22,142 nt of DNA from CAZZNQ01 sp964655775 (GTDB taxonomy: Bacteria > Planctomycetota > Brocadiia > SM23-32). The notes beneath the pieces were generated by a model that worked only from the letters and a program-made list of their open reading frames with translations, was not told where the DNA came from and did not search any database. Location of the stretch: contig CAZZNQ010000066.1 of NCBI GenBank assembly GCA_964655775.1, forward strand, positions 1-22,142, written 5' to 3'. A program made the position numbers and the translations under genes. Below, in pieces: positions 7,414 to 15,186 of this stretch (its first letter is position 1; the number at the start of each line of letters is the position of its first letter).

Positions 7414-8402
7414 GCGAGTTCCCGAACGTGCGTCTGCGCCGCCTGCGGCAGAGCGCCGCCATCCGGAAGATGACGTCCGTGCCCCTGCCAGGACCGGAGC
7501 GATTCGTGTGGCCCGTTTTCGCCGTGCACGGCACCGGCCGACGCGAACCGATCGATGCTATGCCGGGGCAATGCCGGATGAGCTCCGACGAGCTGGTTGA
7601 GGCCGTCAAGACCGTTCGGGACATGGGCGTCAACGCCGTGCTGGTCTTCGGTGTGGTGGGGGACACAACGGCCAAGGACGACCGAGGCACTGCGGCATGT
7701 GCGGCCGATGGCATGGTTCAGCGCGCGGTGGGCGAGCTCCGGAATGAGTTTCCCGATCTTCTCATCTGCACCGACGTATGCCTCTGCGCCTACACATCCC
7801 ACGGTCACTGCGGGCCGCTAGACGAGGCCGGGGCCGTGGACAACGACGCCGCGAACGAGATGCTGGCACAGGTGGCCGTCTCGCACGCGCGCGCCGGCGC
7901 TCAAGTGGTGGCTCCCAGTGCGATGATGGACGGGCAGGTCCTGACCATCCGCGCCGCCCTGGACGCGGCAGGGCTTCAGGACACGCTCATTATGAGTTAC
8001 TCGACGAAGTTCGCGTCCCACATGTACGGCCCGTTCCGCGAGGCCGAGATGTCCGCGCCCCAATCCGGCGACCGAAAGGGCTACCAGGCCCCCTCCGGCG
8101 ATATTCGGCAGGCGCTCCGAGAGTCGGCACTCGACGAGCGAGAGGGTGCCGACATCCTCATGGTCAAGCCGTCCCTTTTCTATTTAGACGTGCTCGCGAA
8201 GCTGCGTGAAAGCACCGACCTGCCCATCGCCGTTTACAACGTCAGCGGCGAGTACGCCATGCTGATCGCCTCCGCAGAGCGAGGCTGGGGAAATCTGAAG
8301 GGCATGGTTCGCGAATCCACAACCGCATTGGTGCGCGCCGGAGCGGATATCATCATCTCCTATTGGGCCTCGCGCTACGACGAGTTCTTTGGGGAGACCT
8401 GA
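7410..8402 (+). CDS. hemB: HemB, porphobilinogen synthase (5-aminolevulinate dehydratase)
   Basis: HemB condenses two 5-aminolevulinates to porphobilinogen in the cytoplasm. The protein has 330 residues, normal for the family. The zinc-type metal site is intact, with C124, C126 and C134 in DVCLCAYTSHGHCG, so this is the Zn-dependent rather than the Mg-only form. The two Schiff-base lysines are K200 (SYSTKFASHMYGPFR) and K253 (ILMVKPSLFYLD). The ATG at 7410 overlaps the previous stop as ATGA and has GGAGGA six bases upstream. A GTG 30 bases earlier is in frame but lacks this ribosome binding site. The gene stops one base before hemL begins, so the genes are probably translated as a unit. Confidence 0.95.
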   Translation: MSEFPNVRLRRLRQSAAIRKMTSVPLPGPERFVWPVFAVHGTGRREPIDAMPGQCRMSSDELVEAVKTVRDMGVNAVLVFGVVGDTTAKDDRGTAACAADGMVQRAVGELRNEFPDLLICTDVCLCAYTSHGHCGPLDEAGAVDNDAANEMLAQVAVSHARAGAQVVAPSAMMDGQVLTIRAALDAAGLQDTLIMSYSTKFASHMYGPFREAEMSAPQSGDRKGYQAPSGDIRQALRESALDEREGADILMVKPSLFYLDVLAKLRESTDLPIAVYNVSGEYAMLIASAERGWGNLKGMVRESTTALVRAGADIIISYWASRYDEFFGET

Positions 8403-8403
8403 C

Positions 8404-9705
8404 ATGCCTCCTGAATCGCTCTATGACCGTGCACAGCAGGTGATCCCCGGTGGCGTGAACAGCCCCGTGCGGGCCTTCGGCGCGGTTGGAGGAGAACCGA
8501 TCTACGTCGTATCCGGGGATGGGGCTCGAGTGCGGACAGCGGACGGCCGAGCGCTGATCGATTTCTGCTGTTCATGGGGTCCCCTGATTCTCGGCCATGC
8601 GCGGGCTGAGGTCGTCGAGGCCGTCCGCAGCGCTGCCGCCAGGGGGACCAGTTTCGGCATCAACACGCCCACCGAAGTCGAGTTCGCCGAGCTGCTCTGC
8701 GAGCTGGTGCCCGCTCTGGACAAAGTCCGCGTCGTCAACTCAGGTACGGAGGCCGTCACAACGGCCCTTCGGCTGGCCCGGGGGTACACGGGCAGGCGCA
8801 GATTGCTCAAGTTCGCGGGTTGCTATCACGGTCACGTCGACCCGATGCTCGTGTCGGCCGGCAGCGGGCTGTTAACGGGCGGAAAGACATCCTCGGCCGG
8901 CGTTCCCGACGAGGTGGCCGGGGATACCTTCGTAGCGCCCTACAACGATGCCGAAGCCGTATGGCGGATCATCGACTCGCACGGTGCGGATCTTGCCGCT
9001 ATCATCGTGGAGCCTGTCGCCGGGAATATGGGGCTGGTGGCACCACGGGAGGACTTCCTGCCGACGCTCCGGGCGGCGGCCGACGACTGCGGCGCGTTGC
9101 TGATCCTCGACGAAGTCATCACCGGTTTTCGGTTCGCGCCGACCACCTACGGCGCCCTGCACGACATCCCCGCCGACATCGTCTGCCTTGGCAAGATCAT
9201 CGGCGGCGGCATGCCCATCGGCGCGGTTGGCGGAAGGCAGCAGATCATGGAGAAGCTGGCTCCGCAGGGACCGGTGTACCAGGCGGGTACGTTGAGCGGC
9301 AACCCGGTCGCACTGGCCGCCGGACTGGCCACCTTGCGGCTGCTTGTCGAGGAGGACCCGTATCCGCGTCTTGAGGAACTCGGGCAGAGGCTTGGGGATG
9401 GGCTCAACCGGGCCGCCGAGTTGCACGGTGTCCCGATGCGGTGTGCTGTCCTGGGTGGGGTGTTCACTCCGTTCTTCCGCATCGAGCCCGTGCACGAACT
9501 GTCGGATGCACGAACCTGCGACACGACCGCCTTCGCGGCGTTCTTCCATGCCATGCTCGACGCGGGCGTCTATCTGTCGCCCTCCCAGTTCGAGGTAGGC
9601 TTTATCTCAGCCGCTCACACGGCCGACGATGTCGACGCCTTCGTATCGGCCGCGGATAGCGCCTTCGGCGACTGGCCGGTGCTATTGGATGACCAACGTT
9701 GCTAA
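8404..9705 (+). CDS. hemL: HemL, glutamate-1-semialdehyde 2,1-aminomutase
   Basis: HemL converts glutamate-1-semialdehyde, the product of glutamyl-tRNA reductase, to 5-aminolevulinate, using pyridoxal or pyridoxamine phosphate. The 433-residue length matches the family. Signatures are VIPGGVNSPVRAF near the N-terminus, NSGTEAVTTALRLAR, CYHGHVD, LDEVITGFR (with the cofactor-contacting D236) and the PLP lysine K264 in LGKIIGGGMPIGA, followed by GTLSGNPVALAAG. The ATG at 8404 has GGGGAGA six bases upstream. A TTG fifteen bases earlier is in frame but lies inside hemB. The gene completes the early C5 branch within this operon. Confidence 0.95.
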   Translation: MPPESLYDRAQQVIPGGVNSPVRAFGAVGGEPIYVVSGDGARVRTADGRALIDFCCSWGPLILGHARAEVVEAVRSAAARGTSFGINTPTEVEFAELLCELVPALDKVRVVNSGTEAVTTALRLARGYTGRRRLLKFAGCYHGHVDPMLVSAGSGLLTGGKTSSAGVPDEVAGDTFVAPYNDAEAVWRIIDSHGADLAAIIVEPVAGNMGLVAPREDFLPTLRAAADDCGALLILDEVITGFRFAPTTYGALHDIPADIVCLGKIIGGGMPIGAVGGRQQIMEKLAPQGPVYQAGTLSGNPVALAAGLATLRLLVEEDPYPRLEELGQRLGDGLNRAAELHGVPMRCAVLGGVFTPFFRIEPVHELSDARTCDTTAFAAFFHAMLDAGVYLSPSQFEVGFISAAHTADDVDAFVSAADSAFGDWPVLLDDQRC

Positions 9706-9718
9706 ACGGGAGACGCAC

Positions 9719-10885
9719 ATGGCAGTGACGGTGTATCCAAAGGGCACGACTCTGTACGACCCCGAGAGATGCTTCAATGGCTACAATCTGATTCTGCTCG
9801 GGGGTGCGGACGGAACCTGTGTGGGCCTGGTCGACATGAACGGTCGTCCGGTGCATGTCTGGAAGATGAATGCGGAAGCGGAAGCCGGAGTTCCACGGGC
9901 ACGCTTGCTCCCGGACGGGCGCCTTCTCGTCCTTCGTTGCGACGGCAGGGCCCACAGCGGGCGTGCGCAGGAATACGACTGGGACGGAGAACTTGTCTGG
10001 GAGTACCAGCCGCCCGAAGGCAGATGGCCGCATCACGATGTCGAGAAGACCGACGGCGGCAATACGCTGCTGATATGTCGCGAGGAAGTGCCTGAGGAGA
10101 TTAGGGCCGAGGCGGCGGAACCCGAACGGCGCGCCATGCTGTACGCGGACGTGATACTGGAGGTCTCACCCGAGAAGCACATTGTCTGGGAATGGCGCCA
10201 GTGCCTGCACCTCGACATCAACCGGCGCATAGGCGTGCCCGCACCTGTTGACTGGTGGGGCGGTCCGGAGAACAACACGCTGGTCGACTGGACGCATACC
10301 AACACTGTTCAGGCCATTCCCGAGAACCATTGGTATGACGAAGGGGACGAACGCTTCCGCCCGGGCAATGTGCTGATGAGCCTCCGGCAGCTTGACCTGC
10401 TGTTACTGGTCGATCGCGAGACAGGCGAGATCGTCTGGCAGTACTCGGGCGACTACAACGGCGGTCTCTCCGGCCAGCACGATTCGCATATGATCGAGAA
10501 GGGTCTGCCCGGCGCCGGCAATGTGATCGTGTTCGACAACGGTTCCTCGCCGACAAGCAATCTCGCGCACGTCGGATGCTCCTACGTGCTGGAGGTGAAC
10601 CCGACTACGGAGGAGGTGGTCTGGGTCTACGACCGGCGTCAGCAGTTCCACAGCAACTTCACGTCGAGCTGCCAGCGCCTGCCGAACGGCAATACGCTGA
10701 TCCTGGAATCCGCCCACCGTCGGGTGTTCGAGGTGACGCCCGAGTGCGAGACCGTCTGGGAGCACGTATTCCCGGGTCCCCCATTCACGCACCGCGCATA
10801 CAGGTACGGTTACGACTACTGCCCGCAGATGGCTTCGCTGGTGGCCCTTGCCGAGCGACCGGTTATGCCGCCGAACGCGCAGTGA
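9719..10885 (+). CDS. Arylsulfotransferase-like beta-propeller protein
   Basis: This 388-residue protein resembles the arylsulfotransferase (ASST) family and related PQQ-like propellers. It begins with YPKGTTLYDPERCFNGYNL and has repeated blades of the form LPDG/GGNTL followed by W(E/Q)Y. Examples are GELVWEYQPP, HIVWEWRQ, GEIVWQYSGDYNG, EEVVWVYDR and ETVWEHVFPG. Histidines in VDWTHTNTV, GQHDSHMI and QFHSNF are candidates for active-site or ligand residues. No signal peptide is visible, so it is probably cytoplasmic, unlike classical periplasmic ASST. The start follows GGGAGA by five bases and lies 13 nt after hemL, so co-transcription with heme genes is likely. Its substrate is unknown: a sulfotransferase, a binding propeller or an unrelated enzyme are all possible. 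Confidence 0.75.
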   Translation: MAVTVYPKGTTLYDPERCFNGYNLILLGGADGTCVGLVDMNGRPVHVWKMNAEAEAGVPRARLLPDGRLLVLRCDGRAHSGRAQEYDWDGELVWEYQPPEGRWPHHDVEKTDGGNTLLICREEVPEEIRAEAAEPERRAMLYADVILEVSPEKHIVWEWRQCLHLDINRRIGVPAPVDWWGGPENNTLVDWTHTNTVQAIPENHWYDEGDERFRPGNVLMSLRQLDLLLLVDRETGEIVWQYSGDYNGGLSGQHDSHMIEKGLPGAGNVIVFDNGSSPTSNLAHVGCSYVLEVNPTTEEVVWVYDRRQQFHSNFTSSCQRLPNGNTLILESAHRRVFEVTPECETVWEHVFPGPPFTHRAYRYGYDYCPQMASLVALAERPVMPPNAQ

Positions 10886-10943
10886 CGTTACTTTGTGCGT
10901 TCCGGCAACTGTCCGTGTGTGTCCTTTCTGAGGGGGCTGGAAT

Positions 10944-11861
10944 TTGGTCGACAAGGCCTTCGATGACGGCAAAAGGGGCGGGGCGGCCGGCGGCCGGATG
11001 TCGCGTGCCGAACTGTGGCTACGCGCGACGCGTCCGTTCTCGTTCCCGTGCTCGATGATGCCCGTCCTCGTGGCGACTGCCGCTGCGTCTCCGATCTCCG
11101 AATGGCATTGGGGAATGCTCTGGGCGACGCTGCTTGCCGTGCTGTTCATGCACATCGGGGGCAACATGTTCAACGACTACATGGACTTCGTCAGGGGAGT
11201 GGACACCTTGGAGGAAGGCGATGAGGGGCGCCCCGGCCGTTTCCTGGTGACTGGTGCGATGCATCCCAGGCAAGTCCTCACGGGCGTCATTGCCTCCTGG
11301 CTTCTCGCGACGGCCGTCGCGGGTTTCCTGGCCTGGAGGGCGGGCTGGCCGGTCCTGGCACTGGGTGCCGCCGGCATCTTCGGAGCATACGCGTATACGG
11401 GCCCTCCTTTCCGCCTGAAAGCGCACGCCCTGGGCGAGGTGACCATGCTGGTGTTCTTCGGACCTTTGTTGATGTCTGCGGCCGCTTACGTCCAGGTCGC
11501 CCGTGTCTCCGCTGAAGTTCTCGTCCTTTCGGTACCGATGGGTCTGTCGGTTTCGTTGATCCTTGTCGGCAACAATCTGCGGGACATGGAGGAGGATGCT
11601 GAGGGTGAGGTGCGCACCCTTGCGCACGTTCTGGGCGCCCGGCGAATGCGCGCCGTCTATGCACTTCTGGCCGTGCTGTGCCCGACCTGGATCGCGGCGG
11701 CGGGCATCGCCTGGCGAAAGCCTATAATGGTAATCGTCCTGGCGGCGCTGGCCGTTGAGATCGGCCCGTTGCGGGCCGTCCTGGGCGGCCGACGACTGCC
11801 CGACGTCGACGCGCGCACCGCGCGGTACATGCTGGTACTCGGCGCCGTCGGTCCCCTGTGA
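10944..11861 (+). CDS. menA: UbiA-family prenyltransferase, MenA-like
   Basis: This is an integral membrane prenyltransferase with hydrophobic segments throughout. The first Asp-rich motif is GGNMFNDYMDF (N74, D78, D81) and the second is GNNLRDMEEDAEGEVRTLA (N210 to T225). NNxRDxxxD followed by (K/V)RTLA is typical of 1,4-dihydroxy-2-naphthoate polyprenyltransferase, which makes demethylmenaquinone. RATRPFSFP near the N-terminus is also MenA-like. TTG at 10944 has AGGGGG seven bases upstream; ATG at 10998 gives a shorter protein starting MSRAELWLRATRP and is a real alternative. The gap to the propeller gene is 58 nt, without a visible terminator. Heme O synthase (CtaB) or another UbiA-type enzyme is less likely, given the motif details. 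Confidence 0.75.
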   Translation: MVDKAFDDGKRGGAAGGRMSRAELWLRATRPFSFPCSMMPVLVATAAASPISEWHWGMLWATLLAVLFMHIGGNMFNDYMDFVRGVDTLEEGDEGRPGRFLVTGAMHPRQVLTGVIASWLLATAVAGFLAWRAGWPVLALGAAGIFGAYAYTGPPFRLKAHALGEVTMLVFFGPLLMSAAAYVQVARVSAEVLVLSVPMGLSVSLILVGNNLRDMEEDAEGEVRTLAHVLGARRMRAVYALLAVLCPTWIAAAGIAWRKPIMVIVLAALAVEIGPLRAVLGGRRLPDVDARTARYMLVLGAVGPL

Positions 11862-11892
11862 ATCTGGTGCCTTGCGCACCTGCTGCAACGCC

Positions 11893-12687
11893 TCATCCGG
11901 GCATGCTGTAGGTGTGGAGCCCTTGGAAGAGGCGTGGGGCCAGGTTCACCCAGAGAAGCGTCAGCACTATGGCCAGATTGCCCATCAGCAGGAACGCTCC
12001 CATCAGGCGGGGATGCTGTTCTCCCCATACGCCGCGGGCATGCACATAGGCCACGAACACGAGCCAAGTCGCCAGCGACCACAGCTCCTTCGGGTCCCAG
12101 TTCCAGTAGTGACCCCACGCCATCTTGCCCCAGGCCGAACCCAGTACGAGCCCCAGCGTCATCAATGGCAGGCCCAACCGCACGAGCCGGTACCTGATCA
12201 ATTCCGCTTCGGCGGGTTCACTAGTGCGAGCCCGGCGTATCAGCTCGGGAACGGCCAGCATTCCTGCCTTGAACAGGACCACGTACGCGACCAAGTAGGC
12301 GGACACGTGAGGGATGAAGAAGGGGCTCTGTAGAGCAGGCGGGAGTGGCTGCGGCGTCGCGTCGAAGACGAACGCGGCCGGCACCGCGACCGTGATGGAG
12401 AGGAGCAGGTCCGTTGACCGACCACCGGCCCCGAGCACCCGCCGCCATAACAGCGAGAGGGGATATGCAAGTGCGGACAGACACAGGAAGACCTCGTACA
12501 TGCTCTGCAACGGAACGTGCGCGGCTTGCCTCCATTGCGCGACGACCGCAAGGACAGCGCAGAGGAATCCGGCGGCGAAGACTCCTTCTGCAGTGCGGGA
12601 CCGGCGTAGCCAGAGCATCGACACCGCAACCACCCAAAGGCCCATCGCAATCCGCAGGAATGCCTTGGAGGCCTGAGGGTTAATCAT
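11893..12687 (-). CDS. ccsA: CcsA/ResC, system II cytochrome c heme-handling protein
   Basis: CcsA (also called ResC or CcsB) works with ResB to move heme b across the membrane and attach it to CXXCH motifs of apocytochromes c. The 264-residue multi-spanning protein has the WWD heme-binding motif GHYWNWDPKELWSL (192-205). Two conserved flanking histidines are H127 in SPFFIPHVSAY and H258 in GLHTYS near the C-terminus. The length is slightly short for the family, and the protein ends soon after the last histidine. The ATG overlaps the resB stop by 8 nt, so the two are translated together. It is convergent with the menA-like gene, with 31 nt between the stop codons. Confidence 0.92.
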   Translation of the reverse strand: MINPQASKAFLRIAMGLWVVAVSMLWLRRSRTAEGVFAAGFLCAVLAVVAQWRQAAHVPLQSMYEVFLCLSALAYPLSLLWRRVLGAGGRSTDLLLSITVAVPAAFVFDATPQPLPPALQSPFFIPHVSAYLVAYVVLFKAGMLAVPELIRRARTSEPAEAELIRYRLVRLGLPLMTLGLVLGSAWGKMAWGHYWNWDPKELWSLATWLVFVAYVHARGVWGEQHPRLMGAFLLMGNLAIVLTLLWVNLAPRLFQGLHTYSMPG

Positions 12688-13792
12688 TCTGCCGCCTTCG
12701 TTTGCGGAAGAAGGCGAGAGCAGGCGCCATCCAACCCCACCAGAACACTCCCCCCAGCAGCAGTACGTAACCGGCGTAGACCCACGCCAGTCCGGTGTCC
12801 GAAATGACCTTGAGGACGGTGTACCGTCGCTCCTCGCCTCCGAAGGAGTGCTGATATAGATGGTAGCCGCCGTAGTGGAGCGGACGGTTCACCTCGATCG
12901 TAGCTTCTCGAACGACCTCTTCGTTCCTCATCACGGCGACCCGGCTGCGGTAGCTGCGCACGGGTCGCGTGGGCTCCACCAGGTACAGTTGCCATGCCGT
13001 GGGCCCTCTGAATCCGGGCACGGCTTCTTCCTCCGCAGCCTGAGCGTTTATTGGCACCCGCAAAACGCCGATCCGCGTCTCGGGATCCGGCTGCAGTCGT
13101 CTGCGATTCTCTGCGCCGTTGACCCATACCGAAAGAACCATCGCCGGCAGATCGTCTTCGCCGGCTTCGACGGTTGCCCCTCCCGCAGCATCCCCGTAGG
13201 CCAGGACCGTGACCTGAAGGCGCCCTTCGGCCAGGGAGAGCGGCTTCCCTATCGCCCAGTCGAGCACCGCCGGCGGCGTGACGCCTCCCTCGGGGTGGGC
13301 GAGCAGCATCCACCTGAGATCCTCCGGTGGATAACGGACAACCGAGAAGTCACGCAGTGCGATGCCGAAGGGTAACTCGCGAAGTTCGCCGGCCTCGGTT
13401 CTCACCATGCGCTGCTGCGCGCCCTCCGTCACCAGCAGATAGCCCTCCCTGACCTTGTCGGTCCCCATGTGCTCGCGCAGAAAAACATGGCCATGTTGGG
13501 AGCCGATCAATCCGCCGACGAGGATCACGGCCGGTGCAACGTGAAGGGCGAGGAGACCGGGAGAGCGCCGGATTCTGCGCGAAAGGGCAGCCCCGACGGA
13601 TATCACCCCGAACACTGCCCAGAACGCCACCAGTGGGGGAGAGGAGAACAGCCGGGCCGCGCTCCGTGCGCCCAGGAAGGCGCCGATGATCGCAAGCGCG
13701 ATCAACTGCCACATCAGGGCCCATGCCAGCACCTTGGGCCAGTCGGCGGACCGACCCTCTATGGGATGCTGCTCTACCGTACCCTCGTTCAA
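12680..13792 (-). CDS. resB: ResB-like cytochrome c biogenesis protein
   Basis: ResB (Ccs1) is the partner of CcsA in system II. The protein has about 370 residues. Three membrane segments lie near the N-terminus (around the stretches WALMWQLIALAIIGAF, LVAFWAVFGVISVG and LHVAPAVILVGGLIG), then a long extracytoplasmic domain, then a C-terminal membrane segment around VYAGYVLLLGGVFWWGW. The segment NRPLHYGGYHLYQHSFGG just before the last helix is characteristic of ResB. I choose the TTG at 13792 because AGGAGT lies exactly six bases upstream. A GTG twelve codons earlier (13828) keeps the frame open but has no ribosome binding site. The protein is shorter than many ResB proteins, which have larger periplasmic loops. 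It overlaps ccsA. Confidence 0.87.
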   Translation of the reverse strand: MNEGTVEQHPIEGRSADWPKVLAWALMWQLIALAIIGAFLGARSAARLFSSPPLVAFWAVFGVISVGAALSRRIRRSPGLLALHVAPAVILVGGLIGSQHGHVFLREHMGTDKVREGYLLVTEGAQQRMVRTEAGELRELPFGIALRDFSVVRYPPEDLRWMLLAHPEGGVTPPAVLDWAIGKPLSLAEGRLQVTVLAYGDAAGGATVEAGEDDLPAMVLSVWVNGAENRRRLQPDPETRIGVLRVPINAQAAEEEAVPGFRGPTAWQLYLVEPTRPVRSYRSRVAVMRNEEVVREATIEVNRPLHYGGYHLYQHSFGGEERRYTVLKVISDTGLAWVYAGYVLLLGGVFWWGWMAPALAFFRKRRRQND

Positions 13793-13896
13793 TGGAAGAC
13801 TCCTATGGGGCAGGGCTCCCGGCAGCACGCCGCAAACAGGGGTCGCTGGCGCACCGTAGCGATTCTAGTCACGCGATCCCAAAGCCGCACTTATGG

Positions 13897-13919
13897 TAAA
13901 AAGCAGGCGAGACGCCTGC
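13897..13919 (-). terminator. Intrinsic terminator after the URO-D-like gene
   Basis: On the minus strand a perfect 7-bp GC-rich stem (GCAGGCG/CGCCTGC, positions 13919-13903) with a 3-base loop is followed immediately by TTTTTA (13902-13897). This is the layout of a Rho-independent terminator for leftward transcripts. It sits 67 nt after the stop of the URO-D-like gene and about 105 nt before the resB start, so it would separate the two transcription units. Confidence 0.7.
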
Positions 13920-13943
13920 GCATGCAGGGAGTGCCCTGCATGC
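13920..13943. repeat. Perfect 10-bp inverted repeat next to the terminator
   Basis: GCATGCAGGG (13920-13929) and CCCTGCATGC (13934-13943) are exact reverse complements around the 4-base loop AGTG. The hairpin directly abuts the terminator stem at 13903-13919, so leftward RNA would form two hairpins in a row, with the U-tract only after the second. It may strengthen termination or protect the 3' end of the upstream mRNA, or it may be a dispersed palindromic element. Copy number elsewhere cannot be judged here. Confidence 0.75.
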
Positions 13944-13985
13944 AGCGAGCACAATCCTTAGATGTCCTCGGAAGGAGAGAACGCG

Positions 13986-15137
13986 TCATTCACAGAGCGT
14001 ACGCCACTCGTCGCGCATGGCGACTACGTTTCGGCAGATGCGGTCCCAGGCGCGGCCGGGGTCCGGGTGCGATGGTTCGATACGGACGTCGTCCACCGGT
14101 GCCAGCAGGAAGCCGCCGCCGGGTGCGAGCACTTCGATGGCATCTCGGACGGCCTGGCGTGCCTTCTCTTCGGAGGCTTCGGTGACCTGCAGGTATCCGT
14201 TGACGCCGCCCCAGACCGCAGACGAATCCGCTGTCCTGCGTTTGGCCTCGCTCATATCCCACGAACCGGAAAGAGGATCCGGGCCGAAAAGCACGTCAAT
14301 ATCGAGTGACTTCAACTCATCAAGAAAGGGCATGATGTCCGCTGTGCCGATGTAGCAGACGCGGGAACCGGCCTCGCGGGCAAGGCCGAAGGTGTCGGCG
14401 AAACGCGGAGCCATGTATTGGCGATAGATGTCGGGCGAGAGGAAGGGCGCGGCATACCATTCAGCTTGCACCCAGATGTCGGGTGCTTGTTCGAGGATGA
14501 TCTCGGCCTGCCGGCGGTGCCAGCCGTGGATGAGGTCCAGAACGCCGGAGAACAGATCGGGATCGGTGTAGGCCATCGTCGCGAATTCCGTCTGACCGCA
14601 GAGCCAGCAAACAGTGTCCCCCAGCCGATGGAAGCCGGCACGCGTGGCCAGGCCGTGCTCGTCGGCGAAACTGCGGAGCACGGCGGATTGCTCACCGAAG
14701 ATGCGGATGTCATCGTCGCTCGGGTCGGCGAACAGGTAGCTAAGGGCCTCCAGATCGTCCAGCGTATTGACAAGAAACTTGCGACCACGCGGAATGACGA
14801 AATCCGTGAACAGCGGGATGTCGTCGCCGTGGGGCCAGTCATGTGCCTTGCGCACCACGCAGTCCAGGTCACCGGCTGGCGTGTGATAGACCTTGCGGAG
14901 CAGCGGCGGGTCGTTCGAATCGTCGAGCGCGACCTCGGTTGTGACTTCGGGATGAAGGCGATGGCCCAAACCGGGAAGCGATACGACGGCATCCAGCCCG
15001 AGATCGAGTTGACGGCGGATGAAATCGCGTTCGCCGTCAGTTCGCCCGCGGAGTGCACTGAAAAGAAGGAAACAAAAAGGCAGGTGATCGGCCGGTTCCA
15101 GATCGATGGTCCTCAGAACGCGCTCGCGGCTTCTCAT
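13986..15137 (-). CDS. URO-D superfamily protein, probably not HemE
   Basis: The 383-residue protein fits the uroporphyrinogen decarboxylase-like fold family, which includes HemE and corrinoid/cobalamin methyltransferases such as MtaA and CmuA. Family-like segments are the RERVLRTIDLEPADHLPF start, DIMPFLDELKSLDIDVLFGPDP, KRRTADSSAVWGGVNG and the late APGGGFLLAP stretch. The N-terminal RQAGRY motif that binds substrate carboxylates in true HemE is not present. HemE would also be redundant in a cell that uses the Ahb route. A methyltransferase or another small-molecule role is more likely, but the substrate is unknown. The ATG at 15137 is preceded by GAGG and a short dyad. The upstream gene ends 49 nt before, so co-transcription with the coiled-coil pair is possible. 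Confidence 0.75.
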   Translation of the reverse strand: MRSRERVLRTIDLEPADHLPFCFLLFSALRGRTDGERDFIRRQLDLGLDAVVSLPGLGHRLHPEVTTEVALDDSNDPPLLRKVYHTPAGDLDCVVRKAHDWPHGDDIPLFTDFVIPRGRKFLVNTLDDLEALSYLFADPSDDDIRIFGEQSAVLRSFADEHGLATRAGFHRLGDTVCWLCGQTEFATMAYTDPDLFSGVLDLIHGWHRRQAEIILEQAPDIWVQAEWYAAPFLSPDIYRQYMAPRFADTFGLAREAGSRVCYIGTADIMPFLDELKSLDIDVLFGPDPLSGSWDMSEAKRRTADSSAVWGGVNGYLQVTEASEEKARQAVRDAIEVLAPGGGFLLAPVDDVRIEPSHPDPGRAWDRICRNVVAMRDEWRTLCE

Positions 15138-15186
15138 CGGTCAGATGACCTCGCTATGGACTGATTCCCGTAATGAGGGCAACCGT

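Noticed and set aside
11866..11880. Hairpin GGTGC-CTTGC-GCACC between menA and ccsA as a terminator
   Set aside because: The stem is only 5 bp and there is no T-run on either side, so it does not meet the standard for an intrinsic terminator.
13986..15137. Calling the URO-D-like gene hemE
   Set aside because: It lacks the RQAGRY motif and would be unnecessary with the Ahb pathway; the wider family has many non-HemE members.
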